In this document: positions 42,377 through 49,870 of the stretch, one piece after another
Layout: every line of letters starts with the position of its first letter
Position numbering within the stretch: position 1 is the stretch's first letter
Origin: Methanobacteriota archaeon
GTDB lineage: Archaea; Thermoplasmatota; Poseidoniia; Poseidoniales; Thalassarchaeaceae
Assembly: GCA_002725315.1 (NCBI GenBank)
Contig: PBOL01000010.1
Location: forward strand, 1 to 50,435
Reading direction: 5' to 3'
DNA: 50,435 bases
Made by a program: the position numbers and the translations under genes
Notes under the pieces: model-generated
Database searches by the model: none
Seen by the model: the letters and a program-made list of their open reading frames with translations, nothing else
What the model was told of the DNA's origin: nothing

Positions 42377-43584
42377 CCTTCTTCAGATTCTACAGGCAGA
42401 TCCGAAAGGATGGGCCTGCGGACCTAGATTGGATACAAAGGCAGGGACTTCTCGCAGTGAAGTTGACCCAGATCTTCGCTCTTAGGCCCGACATGCTCAG
42501 CATAGAGAAGTGCCGACAACTGCAGCAGATGTACAGGAACGCATCCACCATTCCCCCCGAGGACGTAGAGCGCATTCTGCGAGAAAGGGCCCCAGAGGGT
42601 TTCCACGATTCGATCGCTTGGTTCGAAAAAGCCCCACTTGCTGCTGCTTCGGTAGGACAGGTGCACAGGGCTACTCTAACCAACGGAGAAGATGTCGTGG
42701 TTAAGGTGGTGAAGGCTGACCACAAGGAGTCTTTCCAGAGGGACGTAAAGAGGTTGATGAGGTTGATGAGGATGGCCATATCCCTGTCTCCTAAACTGAG
42801 GAGGGTGGGGAATCCCATGGCATTGCTCAGGCACGTTGAGGATTACACAACCAGGGAGCTGGACCTGCGGAATGAAATCAGAGGAGGGTCAGAACTGGAG
42901 GCGATACAAAGTAGTCTATCAGAGGATTTCCCAATGCCTAGACTACGTTTCCCGAAGTACTATCCAGAGATATCCAACGAACACGTCCTGGTATCCGAGT
43001 TTGTGAGGGGTAAGACTCTAGAGGAGTGCATCAATGATGAGAGCCTTCCATGGGAATACTTGATCGAGTTATTCAGGATTCAGGGTGCCTACATGTTCGG
43101 AGTGGGGACCTTTCACGGTGATCTACATCCAGGTAACTGCATTATTGACGAAGAAGGAAACTTCGTATTCATCGACAATGGTGCAATCTGCGAAGCCCCC
43201 CGGAGAGTTAGCCTATCGCTGTTCAAGTTCTTCGAAGAGTTATCCAAAGGTAGTCTTGATTCTGCGTTTGAAGCCCTATTGGACCTAACTGAAGAGAGGC
43301 CTTCGGAAGAGAGGGTCAGGCGCTTCAAGAGCAGGATGGATGAGATTTACGAGGGGTTCGGAGAGAAAAGCGTAGGTGAACAGAGCCTGACTGACCTAAT
43401 GATGAGGACCGTTAGGGCGGCAGTCGAGGACGCGGGGGCCGACTTCGGCGAGGAGGGTTTTCCAATCATTAGATCTCTGATGTACATGGACGGTTTGGTA
43501 ATCAGAACCCATCCAGAGGTCAAGTTGATTGCCGAGATGGGTCCGTCGCTGGTTGAGTTCAGAGAAGGGCTGGGGATGGAGTGA
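42364..43584 (+). CDS. UbiB/ABC1/ADCK-type atypical kinase
   Basis: 406 residues. These proteins act as ATPases or kinases in lipid and quinone metabolism. Seen: the alanine-rich loop AAASVGQVHRA (about 92-102), the lysine strand DVVVKVVKAD, the catalytic loop HGDLHPGNC (about 252-260) and the metal-binding FIDNGAI. The characteristic KxGQ motif of the N-terminal extension reads VKLTQIFALRPDML, with Gly changed to Thr. No C-terminal membrane helix is evident. Starts at GTG 42364 inside vsr and is followed by crtI four bases after its stop, which hints at an isoprenoid-linked role. Confidence 0.9.
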   Translation: MRLLTFFRFYRQIRKDGPADLDWIQRQGLLAVKLTQIFALRPDMLSIEKCRQLQQMYRNASTIPPEDVERILRERAPEGFHDSIAWFEKAPLAAASVGQVHRATLTNGEDVVVKVVKADHKESFQRDVKRLMRLMRMAISLSPKLRRVGNPMALLRHVEDYTTRELDLRNEIRGGSELEAIQSSLSEDFPMPRLRFPKYYPEISNEHVLVSEFVRGKTLEECINDESLPWEYLIELFRIQGAYMFGVGTFHGDLHPGNCIIDEEGNFVFIDNGAICEAPRRVSLSLFKFFEELSKGSLDSAFEALLDLTEERPSEERVRRFKSRMDEIYEGFGEKSVGEQSLTDLMMRTVRAAVEDAGADFGEEGFPIIRSLMYMDGLVIRTHPEVKLIAEMGPSLVEFREGLGME

Positions 43585-43588
43585 TTGG

Positions 43589-45145
43589 ATGAGCAGCCAT
43601 AGTGACGTTCTCGTGGTAGGCGCTGGACCTGGTGGGCTGGCTTGCGCGATGCTGCTGGCCAAGGCCGGGGTCAACGTGACGATACTCGAGAAATCGGATG
43701 ACGTGGGAGGGAGGACGCGCGTCTTCGAGAAGGATGGGTACAAGTTCGACAACGGTCCGACTTTCTTCCACTATCCAGAGATAGCAGAGGAGATATTCAG
43801 TGCTCTGGGATTGGATGCTCATGAGGAGCTTGGCCTTATTCCTCTAAATCCAAACTATCGTCTCGTCTTCGGTGCCGGTGGGAGTCTTAATGCGACCACA
43901 GACATGGAGGATATGGTCGCTCAGATAACCGAACTTTGCGGTAAAAAGAACGCGGAGGGCTTCAGAAGGTACGTGGAGGACAACCGGACCAAGATGCGGC
44001 TCTCGAAGAATTGCCTGAACACTCCTTGGAGAGGGCCGATGGACCTGATAAACCGAAGGGCGCTGAGGGTTTCTAGGGTTCTTCGACCATGGAGGAGCGT
44101 GGCATCTGACCTAGCTAGGATGTTCCCCGACGAGAGGATGCAACTGGCAATGTCGTTCCAGACCAAGTACCTAGGAATGAGTCCCTTCCACGCTCCTAGC
44201 CTATTCACCATTCTTGCATACCTGGAGTACGAACACGGTGTCTTCCACACAGAGGGGGGACTAGGGACGATAACCCAGAAAATGGGGGAGATTGCCAGGG
44301 GATTGGGAGTCGAGATTCGTCTCAACGAGCCAGTGAGTGAGTTCGTCTTCGAGGGAAAGACAGTGGTGGGCGCTAGAACCTCCGAGGGAACTTACACTGC
44401 AGATAGATACGTCATGAACGTGGACTTCGCCACTGGGATGAAGGGGCTGGTTCCAGATGTCCTTAGGAAGAGGTGGTCAGACAAGAAATTGGACGAGAAG
44501 TCTTACTCCTGTTCCACGTACATGCTCTATCTAGGTGTTGACAAGCTGTACGACACCCCGCATCACCAGATCTATGCCGCGAAGGACTACCAGAAGAACC
44601 TGAGAGAGGTTACGGAGAACAAGGTGACTTGGGACGACCCCTCTGTCTACGTCCAGAACGCCTGTGTCACTGATCCGACAATGGCTCCAGAGGGTCACTC
44701 AACAATCTACGTCCTAGTACCAGTGAGCAGCAGTCACGATGGGATTGACTGGGATGATATCAAGGATGACTACATGGACGTGATACTGGGACAGATGGAG
44801 CATCTAGGGTTCACCGACCTGAAGGACCACATAGTCTCCCAGACGATTGTGACTCCCGATGACTGGGCATCTCGTGACATCTACAAGGGAGCTGTGTTCA
44901 ATCTAGCCCATGGCCTCGACCAGATGTTGTGGCGGAGGCCTCAGAACAAGTTCGAGGAACTGGAGAAGTTGTATCTTGTCGGTGGTGGAACTCATCCCGG
45001 GAGCGGTTTACCGACGATTCTGGAGAGTGGCAGGATATCGGCAAAGATGATTTGCGCCGACATGGGGATTGATCCTGATTGGAACGGTGCAGACCCGTGG
45101 TTCGAGGACCTGAGACGCCCAAAGATCAAAGCTAGAAATGTATGA
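43589..45145 (+). CDS. crtI: CrtI-type phytoene desaturase-like carotenoid oxidoreductase
   Basis: FAD enzymes of this family desaturate or isomerise carotenoid precursors. 518 residues from ATG 43589: dinucleotide motif DVLVVGAGPGGLACAMLLAK, then DVGGRTRVFEKDGYKFDNGP, a central YMLYLGVD, and the C-terminal FAD segment LYLVGGGTHPGSGLPTILES. The frame extends upstream to 43529 inside the kinase gene, but those 20 residues are not conserved. Which step it performs (phytoene desaturation or a later one) cannot be told. It stands four bases after the kinase and is followed by the ABA4-like gene. Confidence 0.9.
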   Translation: MSSHSDVLVVGAGPGGLACAMLLAKAGVNVTILEKSDDVGGRTRVFEKDGYKFDNGPTFFHYPEIAEEIFSALGLDAHEELGLIPLNPNYRLVFGAGGSLNATTDMEDMVAQITELCGKKNAEGFRRYVEDNRTKMRLSKNCLNTPWRGPMDLINRRALRVSRVLRPWRSVASDLARMFPDERMQLAMSFQTKYLGMSPFHAPSLFTILAYLEYEHGVFHTEGGLGTITQKMGEIARGLGVEIRLNEPVSEFVFEGKTVVGARTSEGTYTADRYVMNVDFATGMKGLVPDVLRKRWSDKKLDEKSYSCSTYMLYLGVDKLYDTPHHQIYAAKDYQKNLREVTENKVTWDDPSVYVQNACVTDPTMAPEGHSTIYVLVPVSSSHDGIDWDDIKDDYMDVILGQMEHLGFTDLKDHIVSQTIVTPDDWASRDIYKGAVFNLAHGLDQMLWRRPQNKFEELEKLYLVGGGTHPGSGLPTILESGRISAKMICADMGIDPDWNGADPWFEDLRRPKIKARNV

Positions 45146-45154
45146 GGTGTTAAG

Positions 45155-45592
45155 GTGGATTTGTTCGATCTCTCTTTCTTTCTTTCCACGATGTGGGTTG
45201 GCCCTTTCTGGATAGCGATGCTAGTCTACCCCGAGCATGAAAAAACCCAATCTGTAATGGGCGGCCCCTGGTTCTTCTTGGGCCCGATAGTGATTTGGTG
45301 GGCTTTGATGGCATCCGACCCACAAGCACTTGTTGACTTCGCGAAGGACTCGATGGATCCTAGAGGGGTGCTAGACGGCTTGGCCGAGTTGTTGGGAACG
45401 AGGGTCGGAGCGTCTGCGGCCTGGGCCCACTTCGTCGCTGGTGACATCGTGGTAACTAGGTGGATGTGGAAGAGGTGCTTGGAAAGGGAGGTCGATAGAT
45501 GGGTTTCGACGGTGTCGGTTTTCTTCGGAGTCATGCTGATGCCGGTTGGGGTTGCATTGCACCTAGCACTGGTTCGTGAAAACACGGACTGA
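45155..45592 (+). CDS. ABA4-like membrane protein (DUF4281)
   Basis: 145 residues with about four membrane helices, from GTG 45155 after a GAGGTG site. The pattern STMWVGPFWIAMLVYP, an acidic loop, SAAWAHFVAGDIVVTRWMW and a final helix matches the plant ABA4/DUF4281 family. ABA4 is required for neoxanthin formation and has been reported to act on carotenoids. Its position directly after crtI agrees with a carotenoid role. The reaction here is unknown; family assignment is by pattern. Confidence 0.78.
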   Translation: MDLFDLSFFLSTMWVGPFWIAMLVYPEHEKTQSVMGGPWFFLGPIVIWWALMASDPQALVDFAKDSMDPRGVLDGLAELLGTRVGASAAWAHFVAGDIVVTRWMWKRCLEREVDRWVSTVSVFFGVMLMPVGVALHLALVRENTD

Positions 45593-45596
45593 TATT

Positions 45597-46016
45597 ATGG
45601 AAGACTGGCTGGAGCACTTGGTCGCGGTTCCATACGGACTATGGATTGCATGGGTAGGCGTTCAGCACTTCCGTGATCCCGCATGGTTTGAGCCGATAGT
45701 GCCAAGCATACTCGGGAGTGCAAGGTTCTGGGTCTATGCCAGTGGCGCCTTCGAAATCATGCTCGGGCTGGGGGTTGCTCTGCCCTGGTTCCGCAAGGAG
45801 GCTGCCTTTGGGGTGACGCTGATGCTTCTGGTGCTGTACTGGGCGAACCTGAACATGTGGGTAAACGACATCCCATTGAATGGTAAGACGTATGCTAGTC
45901 ACTGGCACGCCCTACGGGGAGTTGGGCAGGTTGCCTTGGTATGCATCTCCCTCTGGTTGGGTGGGTTCGAAACGGGGCAGAGGCTGTCCGAATGGATCCG
46001 TTCTAGAGGATGGTGA
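45597..46016 (+). CDS. DoxX-like membrane protein
   Basis: 139 residues with four hydrophobic helices. The order VPYGLWIAWVGVQHFRDPAWF, FWVYASGAFEIMLGLGVALPWF, and a third helix LMLLVLYWANLNMWVN followed by HWHALRGVGQVALVCISLW is that of the DoxX/DoxD-like family, whose members are often linked to redox or respiratory functions. ATG 45597 is four bases after the previous stop; GTG 45576 would overlap it. It is the last gene of the apparent carotenoid unit and ends five bases before a convergent phosphatase. Confidence 0.78.
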   Translation: MEDWLEHLVAVPYGLWIAWVGVQHFRDPAWFEPIVPSILGSARFWVYASGAFEIMLGLGVALPWFRKEAAFGVTLMLLVLYWANLNMWVNDIPLNGKTYASHWHALRGVGQVALVCISLWLGGFETGQRLSEWIRSRGW

Positions 46017-46021
46017 TTTGA

Positions 46022-46807
46022 CTAGGTCAGTACCTGATTGATCCTGTGTACCTCTTCGACCTGGCCAGTCTGGAGATCATAAGCGGAAATCCTAGGTCGG
46101 TGAGTCGGGTCCCGAAGGACAATTCCCGTATCGAGCAAGACAGCGGATGGACGTCCGTCTTCCAACGGTACCGGGCTCCTCCAAATGCCCCCTTCGGGTG
46201 ATTCTACTTCGAAGTTTGAGAGCATCTGCACGGGAGTGTGGCCTGCGATAATCTGCCTATGAGGATCCAATGGGAAGGTCGCTCGGAACACCTCCCGGGA
46301 CTTGAGTCGATCCTCATCCGTTTGCTCGTCGAGAGGTATGTCTGCTCTGTATCCGGAGTGGGCTAGGCGGAATCGGTTCAGGATGACTTCCGTTGGCAGG
46401 CTGTCGGTGTAATCAAGCCAGAGTCTTGCGTTCTTCCTCTTCTCCTGTTCACTGTTGCCCATGGAATCAAGAGTTGCCCTACCCCCTACTCTGTCAATCC
46501 AGAAATCCTCTCGGCGGGGATTGTCTCCCAGAGCGATCGACATCAGAAGCTCATGGTTTCCCTTGATTGAGAAGATTCGGTCGCTCTCGCTTACTATGCA
46601 GAGGACCCCTTGGCTATCCGGGCCCCTGTCGATCAAATCGCCGACGCAGATTACCATATCCCCCTCCATTAGTTCGAGCTTGTCTAGGAGAATCTCGAAC
46701 TCTTCCCTGTATCCATGGATATCGCCAACTGCCCATACCGAGGAGCCCCCGTCAAGTGCCTCTTGGAGGGCCTTCTCTAGGCCTAGATCCCTATGAGTAG
46801 GGTTCAT
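46022..46807 (-). CDS. PPP-family serine/threonine phosphatase-like metallophosphoesterase
   Basis: 261 residues from ATG 46807. All metal-binding motifs are present: VGDIHG (28-32 region), GDLIDRGP (56-63) and GNHE (83-86), then LAHSGY and IIAGHTPV for the later His ligands. This is the PrpA/PP1-like layout; both protein phosphatase and dinucleotide (ApaH-like) activity are possible. The ATG is one base from the stop of the four-helix membrane protein gene, so the two are one operon with the winged-helix membrane protein further upstream. Confidence 0.9.
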   Translation of the reverse strand: MNPTHRDLGLEKALQEALDGGSSVWAVGDIHGYREEFEILLDKLELMEGDMVICVGDLIDRGPDSQGVLCIVSESDRIFSIKGNHELLMSIALGDNPRREDFWIDRVGGRATLDSMGNSEQEKRKNARLWLDYTDSLPTEVILNRFRLAHSGYRADIPLDEQTDEDRLKSREVFRATFPLDPHRQIIAGHTPVQMLSNFEVESPEGGIWRSPVPLEDGRPSAVLLDTGIVLRDPTHRPRISAYDLQTGQVEEVHRINQVLT

Positions 46808-46808
46808 C

Positions 46809-47228
46809 CTACTCCTCTTCGTCCGACTCTATCGGAATCATTGGCACCAGCATGGCAGCGATTAGCAGCACAGGGATGAGGATGAAGATGGCTCCGAAGA
46901 AGCCCGCTGGGGATCCTCCTGGCCTGGGAATTGCAGGCTCTATCAGCATCCCAGTGATGAACATGGCCGCCATCAGCGCCGCTATTCGCATATTGTCCAT
47001 AATGGATTGGCCGGTTCCGCTTAGTCTCTGAGGCAGCAGCAGAAGTATCAGCCAAACTATCAAAACCATCAATGAGAGCATTGCTAATGGGTTTACCTCC
47101 TGGGGCCCCCTGCCCTCCTCGAGAGATGTCTCCATTGACATCAGGACACGCAGGGAGATTGCTAGTATCGCTACTGCCAATACGGCAATCATTGCCATTC
47201 TTCCGTCCCTGCCTTTGCCTTGTGACAT
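46809..47228 (-). CDS. Hypothetical four-helix membrane protein
   Basis: 139 residues. Hydrophobic helices lie at about 11-29, 47-65, 80-97 and 108-130, with a basic start and an acidic end (ESDEEE). Methionine is very frequent. No family is recognised. Its ATG overlaps the stop of the membrane winged-helix gene (TGATG), and its TAG is one base before the phosphatase ATG. Such packing suggests the three products act together at the membrane. Confidence 0.78.
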   Translation of the reverse strand: MSQGKGRDGRMAMIAVLAVAILAISLRVLMSMETSLEEGRGPQEVNPLAMLSLMVLIVWLILLLLPQRLSGTGQSIMDNMRIAALMAAMFITGMLIEPAIPRPGGSPAGFFGAIFILIPVLLIAAMLVPMIPIESDEEE

Positions 47229-47698
47229 CAGTTTCCTTCCTCCGCTAGTTCTACTCGCTTACCCATTCCGTCCCTGATCCTCCTAATTTGGCCTTCTGAC
47301 TCCATCCTAGACAGGAGCCTGCTTGCCTTCGAATCGGTGAAACCGGTCTCTCTGACTAGCTCGGCCTGCCACATCGAGCCGTTGCTTGACGACAGTATGC
47401 CGACCACTGTTTGCTGGTCTTCCGAAAGCATCCTAGGTGTGCTGGGGGTATCCCTGCTTTCAGGCGCCGGTTGTCTGCGCGGGTCGTTTAGCCACATCAG
47501 GGATACGCCGATGATTACTCCGACGCTGGTAAGGAATAGCGAGTAGATTACGTAGGATGCGAAGTATCCGGACGTGCCGGATTCGAAGGTGAACGGAACC
47601 GCGATTAGGAGTATCAGCATGAATCCGCCCAATGCCAGAGTGATCCTAGCCACCCTGTCCATCGGGGGTTCCTGGCCCCTCCCTGAAGTCGCATCCAT
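47228..47698 (-). CDS. Membrane-anchored winged-helix regulator
   Basis: 156 residues from ATG 47698; the frame extends to 47764 but the extra 22 residues are not helix or motif. Two hydrophobic helices (about 15-35 and 45-67) are followed by a linker and a C-terminal winged helix (about 88-152): LSEDQQTVVGILSSSNGSMWQ, recognition-type helix TDSKASRLLSRMESEGQI, and basic wing RRIRDGMGKRVEL. The type is common in archaea: a DNA-binding domain tethered to the membrane, presumably sensing envelope state. Target and signal unknown. Confidence 0.8.
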   Translation of the reverse strand: MDATSGRGQEPPMDRVARITLALGGFMLILLIAVPFTFESGTSGYFASYVIYSLFLTSVGVIIGVSLMWLNDPRRQPAPESRDTPSTPRMLSEDQQTVVGILSSSNGSMWQAELVRETGFTDSKASRLLSRMESEGQIRRIRDGMGKRVELAEEGN

Positions 47699-47773
47699 GA
47701 AGCATCCGCCACTAGTGTAGATGTGAATGTTGGGCGGCCCGGTGCGTTGCCGGGATTCTCGCACTACTCTTGG

Positions 47774-48574
47774 TTATCGGGGGGAGTCTGCCTCGTCTCC
47801 CCTGTCGTCATCCCCAGAGTCGTCCTCTCTTTCCGAATCCTCTTCCAGTTCGCCCCAATCACAGTAGAATACGCCGTCGCCGCGGTCTGCGGCCTCTGTC
47901 CAGACTCCCATCCTAGACTCGCACATCTCCTGGGTAATCTCTGTGTGATGGGGTGCTGGAAGCGGATGCCCCCGGTCCTCGCACCTGTCTATCATCTTGC
48001 AAAGGGCTCCGCCCATTCGGCCGCGGAATCCCTGTCTCTCGTCATGGTCCCTGTGGCACCTGAAATCGTCTGCGCACTCCCTGTGGTGCTCTGCACGAGA
48101 GATCATGTGCCTTAGTACAGTTACTATTGTCTCTGAGTCAGCCGGGCAATCAGCGCTGTCGAGGCAGAAGTCAATCGCCTCCTGAGCAGCCCTGAGTTGG
48201 GTGAACTTCTCCTCTGCGAACTCCATCCTCTCGGTCTCTTCCCAGTGCTTTCTCTCGTCCCAGTCCTTGAATTCCTTATCGTCACAATCGTAGTAAACAA
48301 CACCATTTTCTTCTCTTATGCAAATGTGATAGTCATCGGCCTTGTCTTCCTTGGCCTCGTCATCCACGGAGTCGGTCCCGTCTACCTTGGCCTGCATTCC
48401 ATCGACAGCCCAAGTGAGTTTCTCGATCATGGAGGATAGGGATTCGGCGTCTGCTGTGCAGTCTGCGCTGTCGAGGCAGAATTGGAAGGCTGCGATAAGG
48501 TTGGAGTCGATGTCGATCCTCTGCTCGAGGTGCTCGGTCCTGTCTTCCATCCTGTCGTTCATTCGGTTCTTCAT
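47774..48574 (-). CDS. Hypothetical acidic protein with a duplicated cysteine motif
   Basis: 266 residues from ATG 48574 after AGGAAGG. Very rich in Asp, Glu, Arg and His. The segment FCLDSADC-x-AD occurs twice, at about residues 32 and 136, each followed by a helical stretch of about 25 residues, so the protein has an internal duplication. Other cysteines (YHICIREENG, YDCDDKEFKD, ECADDFRC, MIDRCEDRGH, EMCESRMG, FYCDWGEL) point to disulfides or metal binding. No signal peptide is visible, although the composition looks extracytoplasmic. The end is an acidic low-complexity tail. It follows the small anchored protein by 12 bases. Family unknown to me. Confidence 0.75.
   Translation of the reverse strand: MKNRMNDRMEDRTEHLEQRIDIDSNLIAAFQFCLDSADCTADAESLSSMIEKLTWAVDGMQAKVDGTDSVDDEAKEDKADDYHICIREENGVVYYDCDDKEFKDWDERKHWEETERMEFAEEKFTQLRAAQEAIDFCLDSADCPADSETIVTVLRHMISRAEHHRECADDFRCHRDHDERQGFRGRMGGALCKMIDRCEDRGHPLPAPHHTEITQEMCESRMGVWTEAADRGDGVFYCDWGELEEDSEREDDSGDDDRGDEADSPR
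48153..48481. repeat. Intragenic direct repeat encoding FCLDSA
   Basis: The 17-base sequence gcgctgtcgaggcagaa occurs at 48153-48169 and again at 48465-48481, 312 bases apart, an exact multiple of three. Both copies encode the same part of the duplicated cysteine motif on the minus strand. Confidence 0.85.
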
Positions 48575-48586
48575 TGCCTTCCTGAT

Positions 48587-48820
48587 TTACTTACCCATTG
48601 GCTTCCCATCAGTTTCCTTCTCCTCCCAAGTGTCCTCTCCGGTCACATCATCGACCGCTCCCTCGAAGGGGTCCGCCTCTGCGTAAACCGGTGCAGCGTA
48701 GTCCTCCAGGGTCGCTGCAACCGAGGCCCCGGCCAGCAGGGACACAACTGCGAGGGTGATTACCCCGATTGTGGCTCTGTTCCCATTCTGCTCCGTTCTC
48801 TCGCTCTTTCCTAGCTCCAT
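48587..48820 (-). CDS. Small membrane-anchored or secreted hypothetical protein
   Basis: 77 residues from ATG 48820, preceded by a GGTGA ribosome site; the frame extends upstream to 48859 without support. A charged start (MELGKSERTEQNGNR) and one hydrophobic helix (about 16-36, IGVITLAVVSLLAGASVAAT) form a signal peptide or anchor. The rest is acidic (YAEADPFEGAVDDVTGEDTW). It is the first gene of the minus-strand block, and a TATA-like element lies about 40 bases upstream. It may present or anchor the cysteine-repeat protein encoded next. Confidence 0.68.
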   Translation of the reverse strand: MELGKSERTEQNGNRATIGVITLAVVSLLAGASVAATLEDYAAPVYAEADPFEGAVDDVTGEDTWEEKETDGKPMGK

Positions 48821-48856
48821 ATCCTGTTCACCTTGCAGTGCCAGTGGGTGCAAAAC

Positions 48857-48868
48857 CATATTATAATC
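48857..48868. promoter_or_regulatory. TATA-like element between divergent genes
   Basis: CATATTATAATC lies in the 129-base gap between the starts at 48820 (minus) and 48950 (plus). It is about 40 bases from the minus-strand ATG, close to archaeal promoter spacing with a short leader. For the plus-strand gene it would imply a leader of about 55 bases; cgataatagg near 48882 is another candidate. Confidence 0.45.
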
Positions 48869-48949
48869 TGGCCCAAATGCTCGATAATAGGTGAAAAAAC
48901 CTGCAAAAGGTTGTCGAGGGTTCTTGATGTAGTGCCGTTTGCGAGCACC

Positions 48950-49870
48950 ATGGATTTGATGCTGAGAGTTGCTGGTTTACTCGGCATAATCCTTGGAGCC
49001 TTCCTGTTCCGGGACAAGACTGGAAGGGGTTCGGGCAAGAGGATTATTCAGATTTTCACCATTATCGGAGGATCTGTGGGATACTTGGCGGCAACGGGAG
49101 CCTTGGCGATTGGGGCGGAAGAGTTTGTCGGTGATGGTGATCCACGGGTTATCCAGGTTGTGTTTACCTTACTGGGGGCCTATATTGCCAGACAATGGGC
49201 CAAGATGGCTCGTCGTGCAATCGTGATATTGGGGCCTCCATGGGCGATTCTGATGTTCATTGATTATCTAGAATACCAAAAGGGAATTGACATATTGGGC
49301 CTGGCTCAGAAGATTCCTAGCTTCCCCAACATTTCAGCGGGCTCTATGGAAGGCCTTCTGATTATACTGGTCACCGCGATTTCGATATATACGAGAAGGG
49401 TGATGAGGAGGTATGCACCATTGGTAATTTCTGGTATGCTTTCGGGATTCTTGATTACCTATGGGTTCGTGTTCTTGGTAACAGGGATACAACCAGAGCC
49501 CGGTGGTCCTGAGGTTTGGGGGGTCGTTTCGATAGCCTTAGTCAGCATCACGCTACAGGTTCGGTATATCTCAAAGGCAGAGGAGGGTAGGATTCGGAGA
49601 GAACTGTACAGAACGGACGAAGATCTGATTGCACTCAAAGAGAAGGCCTCGAAAGCGAAGAAGACGGTAACAAAGGGCTTTGGAGACACCTTGGTTGTGA
49701 CCTGTCCGGCTTGTTCAGTGAAATCCCCTAACAAAGTGATTACAAGGAAAGAAGGTGCAAAGGGAATTGAGGTCTTAGTCAATTGTCGCTGGAAGAACGA
49801 GTGGGAAGAAGTATGCAACAACCACCATACAGTAATTGAGGTCAAGGCCGGAACTGCTTACCACAATTAG
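48950..49870 (+). CDS. Hypothetical membrane protein with C-terminal zinc-ribbon-like domain
   Basis: 306 residues from ATG 48950; upstream codons to 48833 are open but read through the promoter gap. Six or so hydrophobic helices occupy residues 5-210, for example [16 protein letters not shown] and [22 protein letters not shown] charged helical linker (about 212-250, [15 protein letters not shown]) leads to a cytoplasmic end with [12 protein letters not shown] and a later CRWKNEW plus [11 protein letters not shown], plausible zinc ligands. No family recognised. Its last 29 bases overlap the convergent aminotransferase gene. Confidence 0.75.
   Translation: MDLMLRVAGLLGIILGAFLFRDKTGRGSGKRIIQIFTIIGGSVGYLAATGALAIGAEEFVGDGDPRVIQVVFTLLGAYIARQWAKMARRAIVILGPPWAILMFIDYLEYQKGIDILGLAQKIPSFPNISAGSMEGLLIILVTAISIYTRRVMRRYAPLVISGMLSGFLITYGFVFLVTGIQPEPGGPEVWGVVSIALVSITLQVRYISKAEEGRIRRELYRTDEDLIALKEKASKAKKTVTKGFGDTLVVTCPACSVKSPNKVITRKEGAKGIEVLVNCRWKNEWEEVCNNHHTVIEVKAGTAYHN

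Noticed and set aside
43529-43588. Upstream extension of CrtI by 20 residues
   Set aside because: It overlaps the end of the kinase gene and precedes the conserved FAD-binding start, which begins a few residues after ATG 43589.
48833-48949. Upstream extension of the membrane zinc-ribbon protein by 39 residues
   Set aside because: It would read through the AT-rich promoter gap. The residues are not hydrophobic-helix or family-like, and ATG 48950 begins the first helix.
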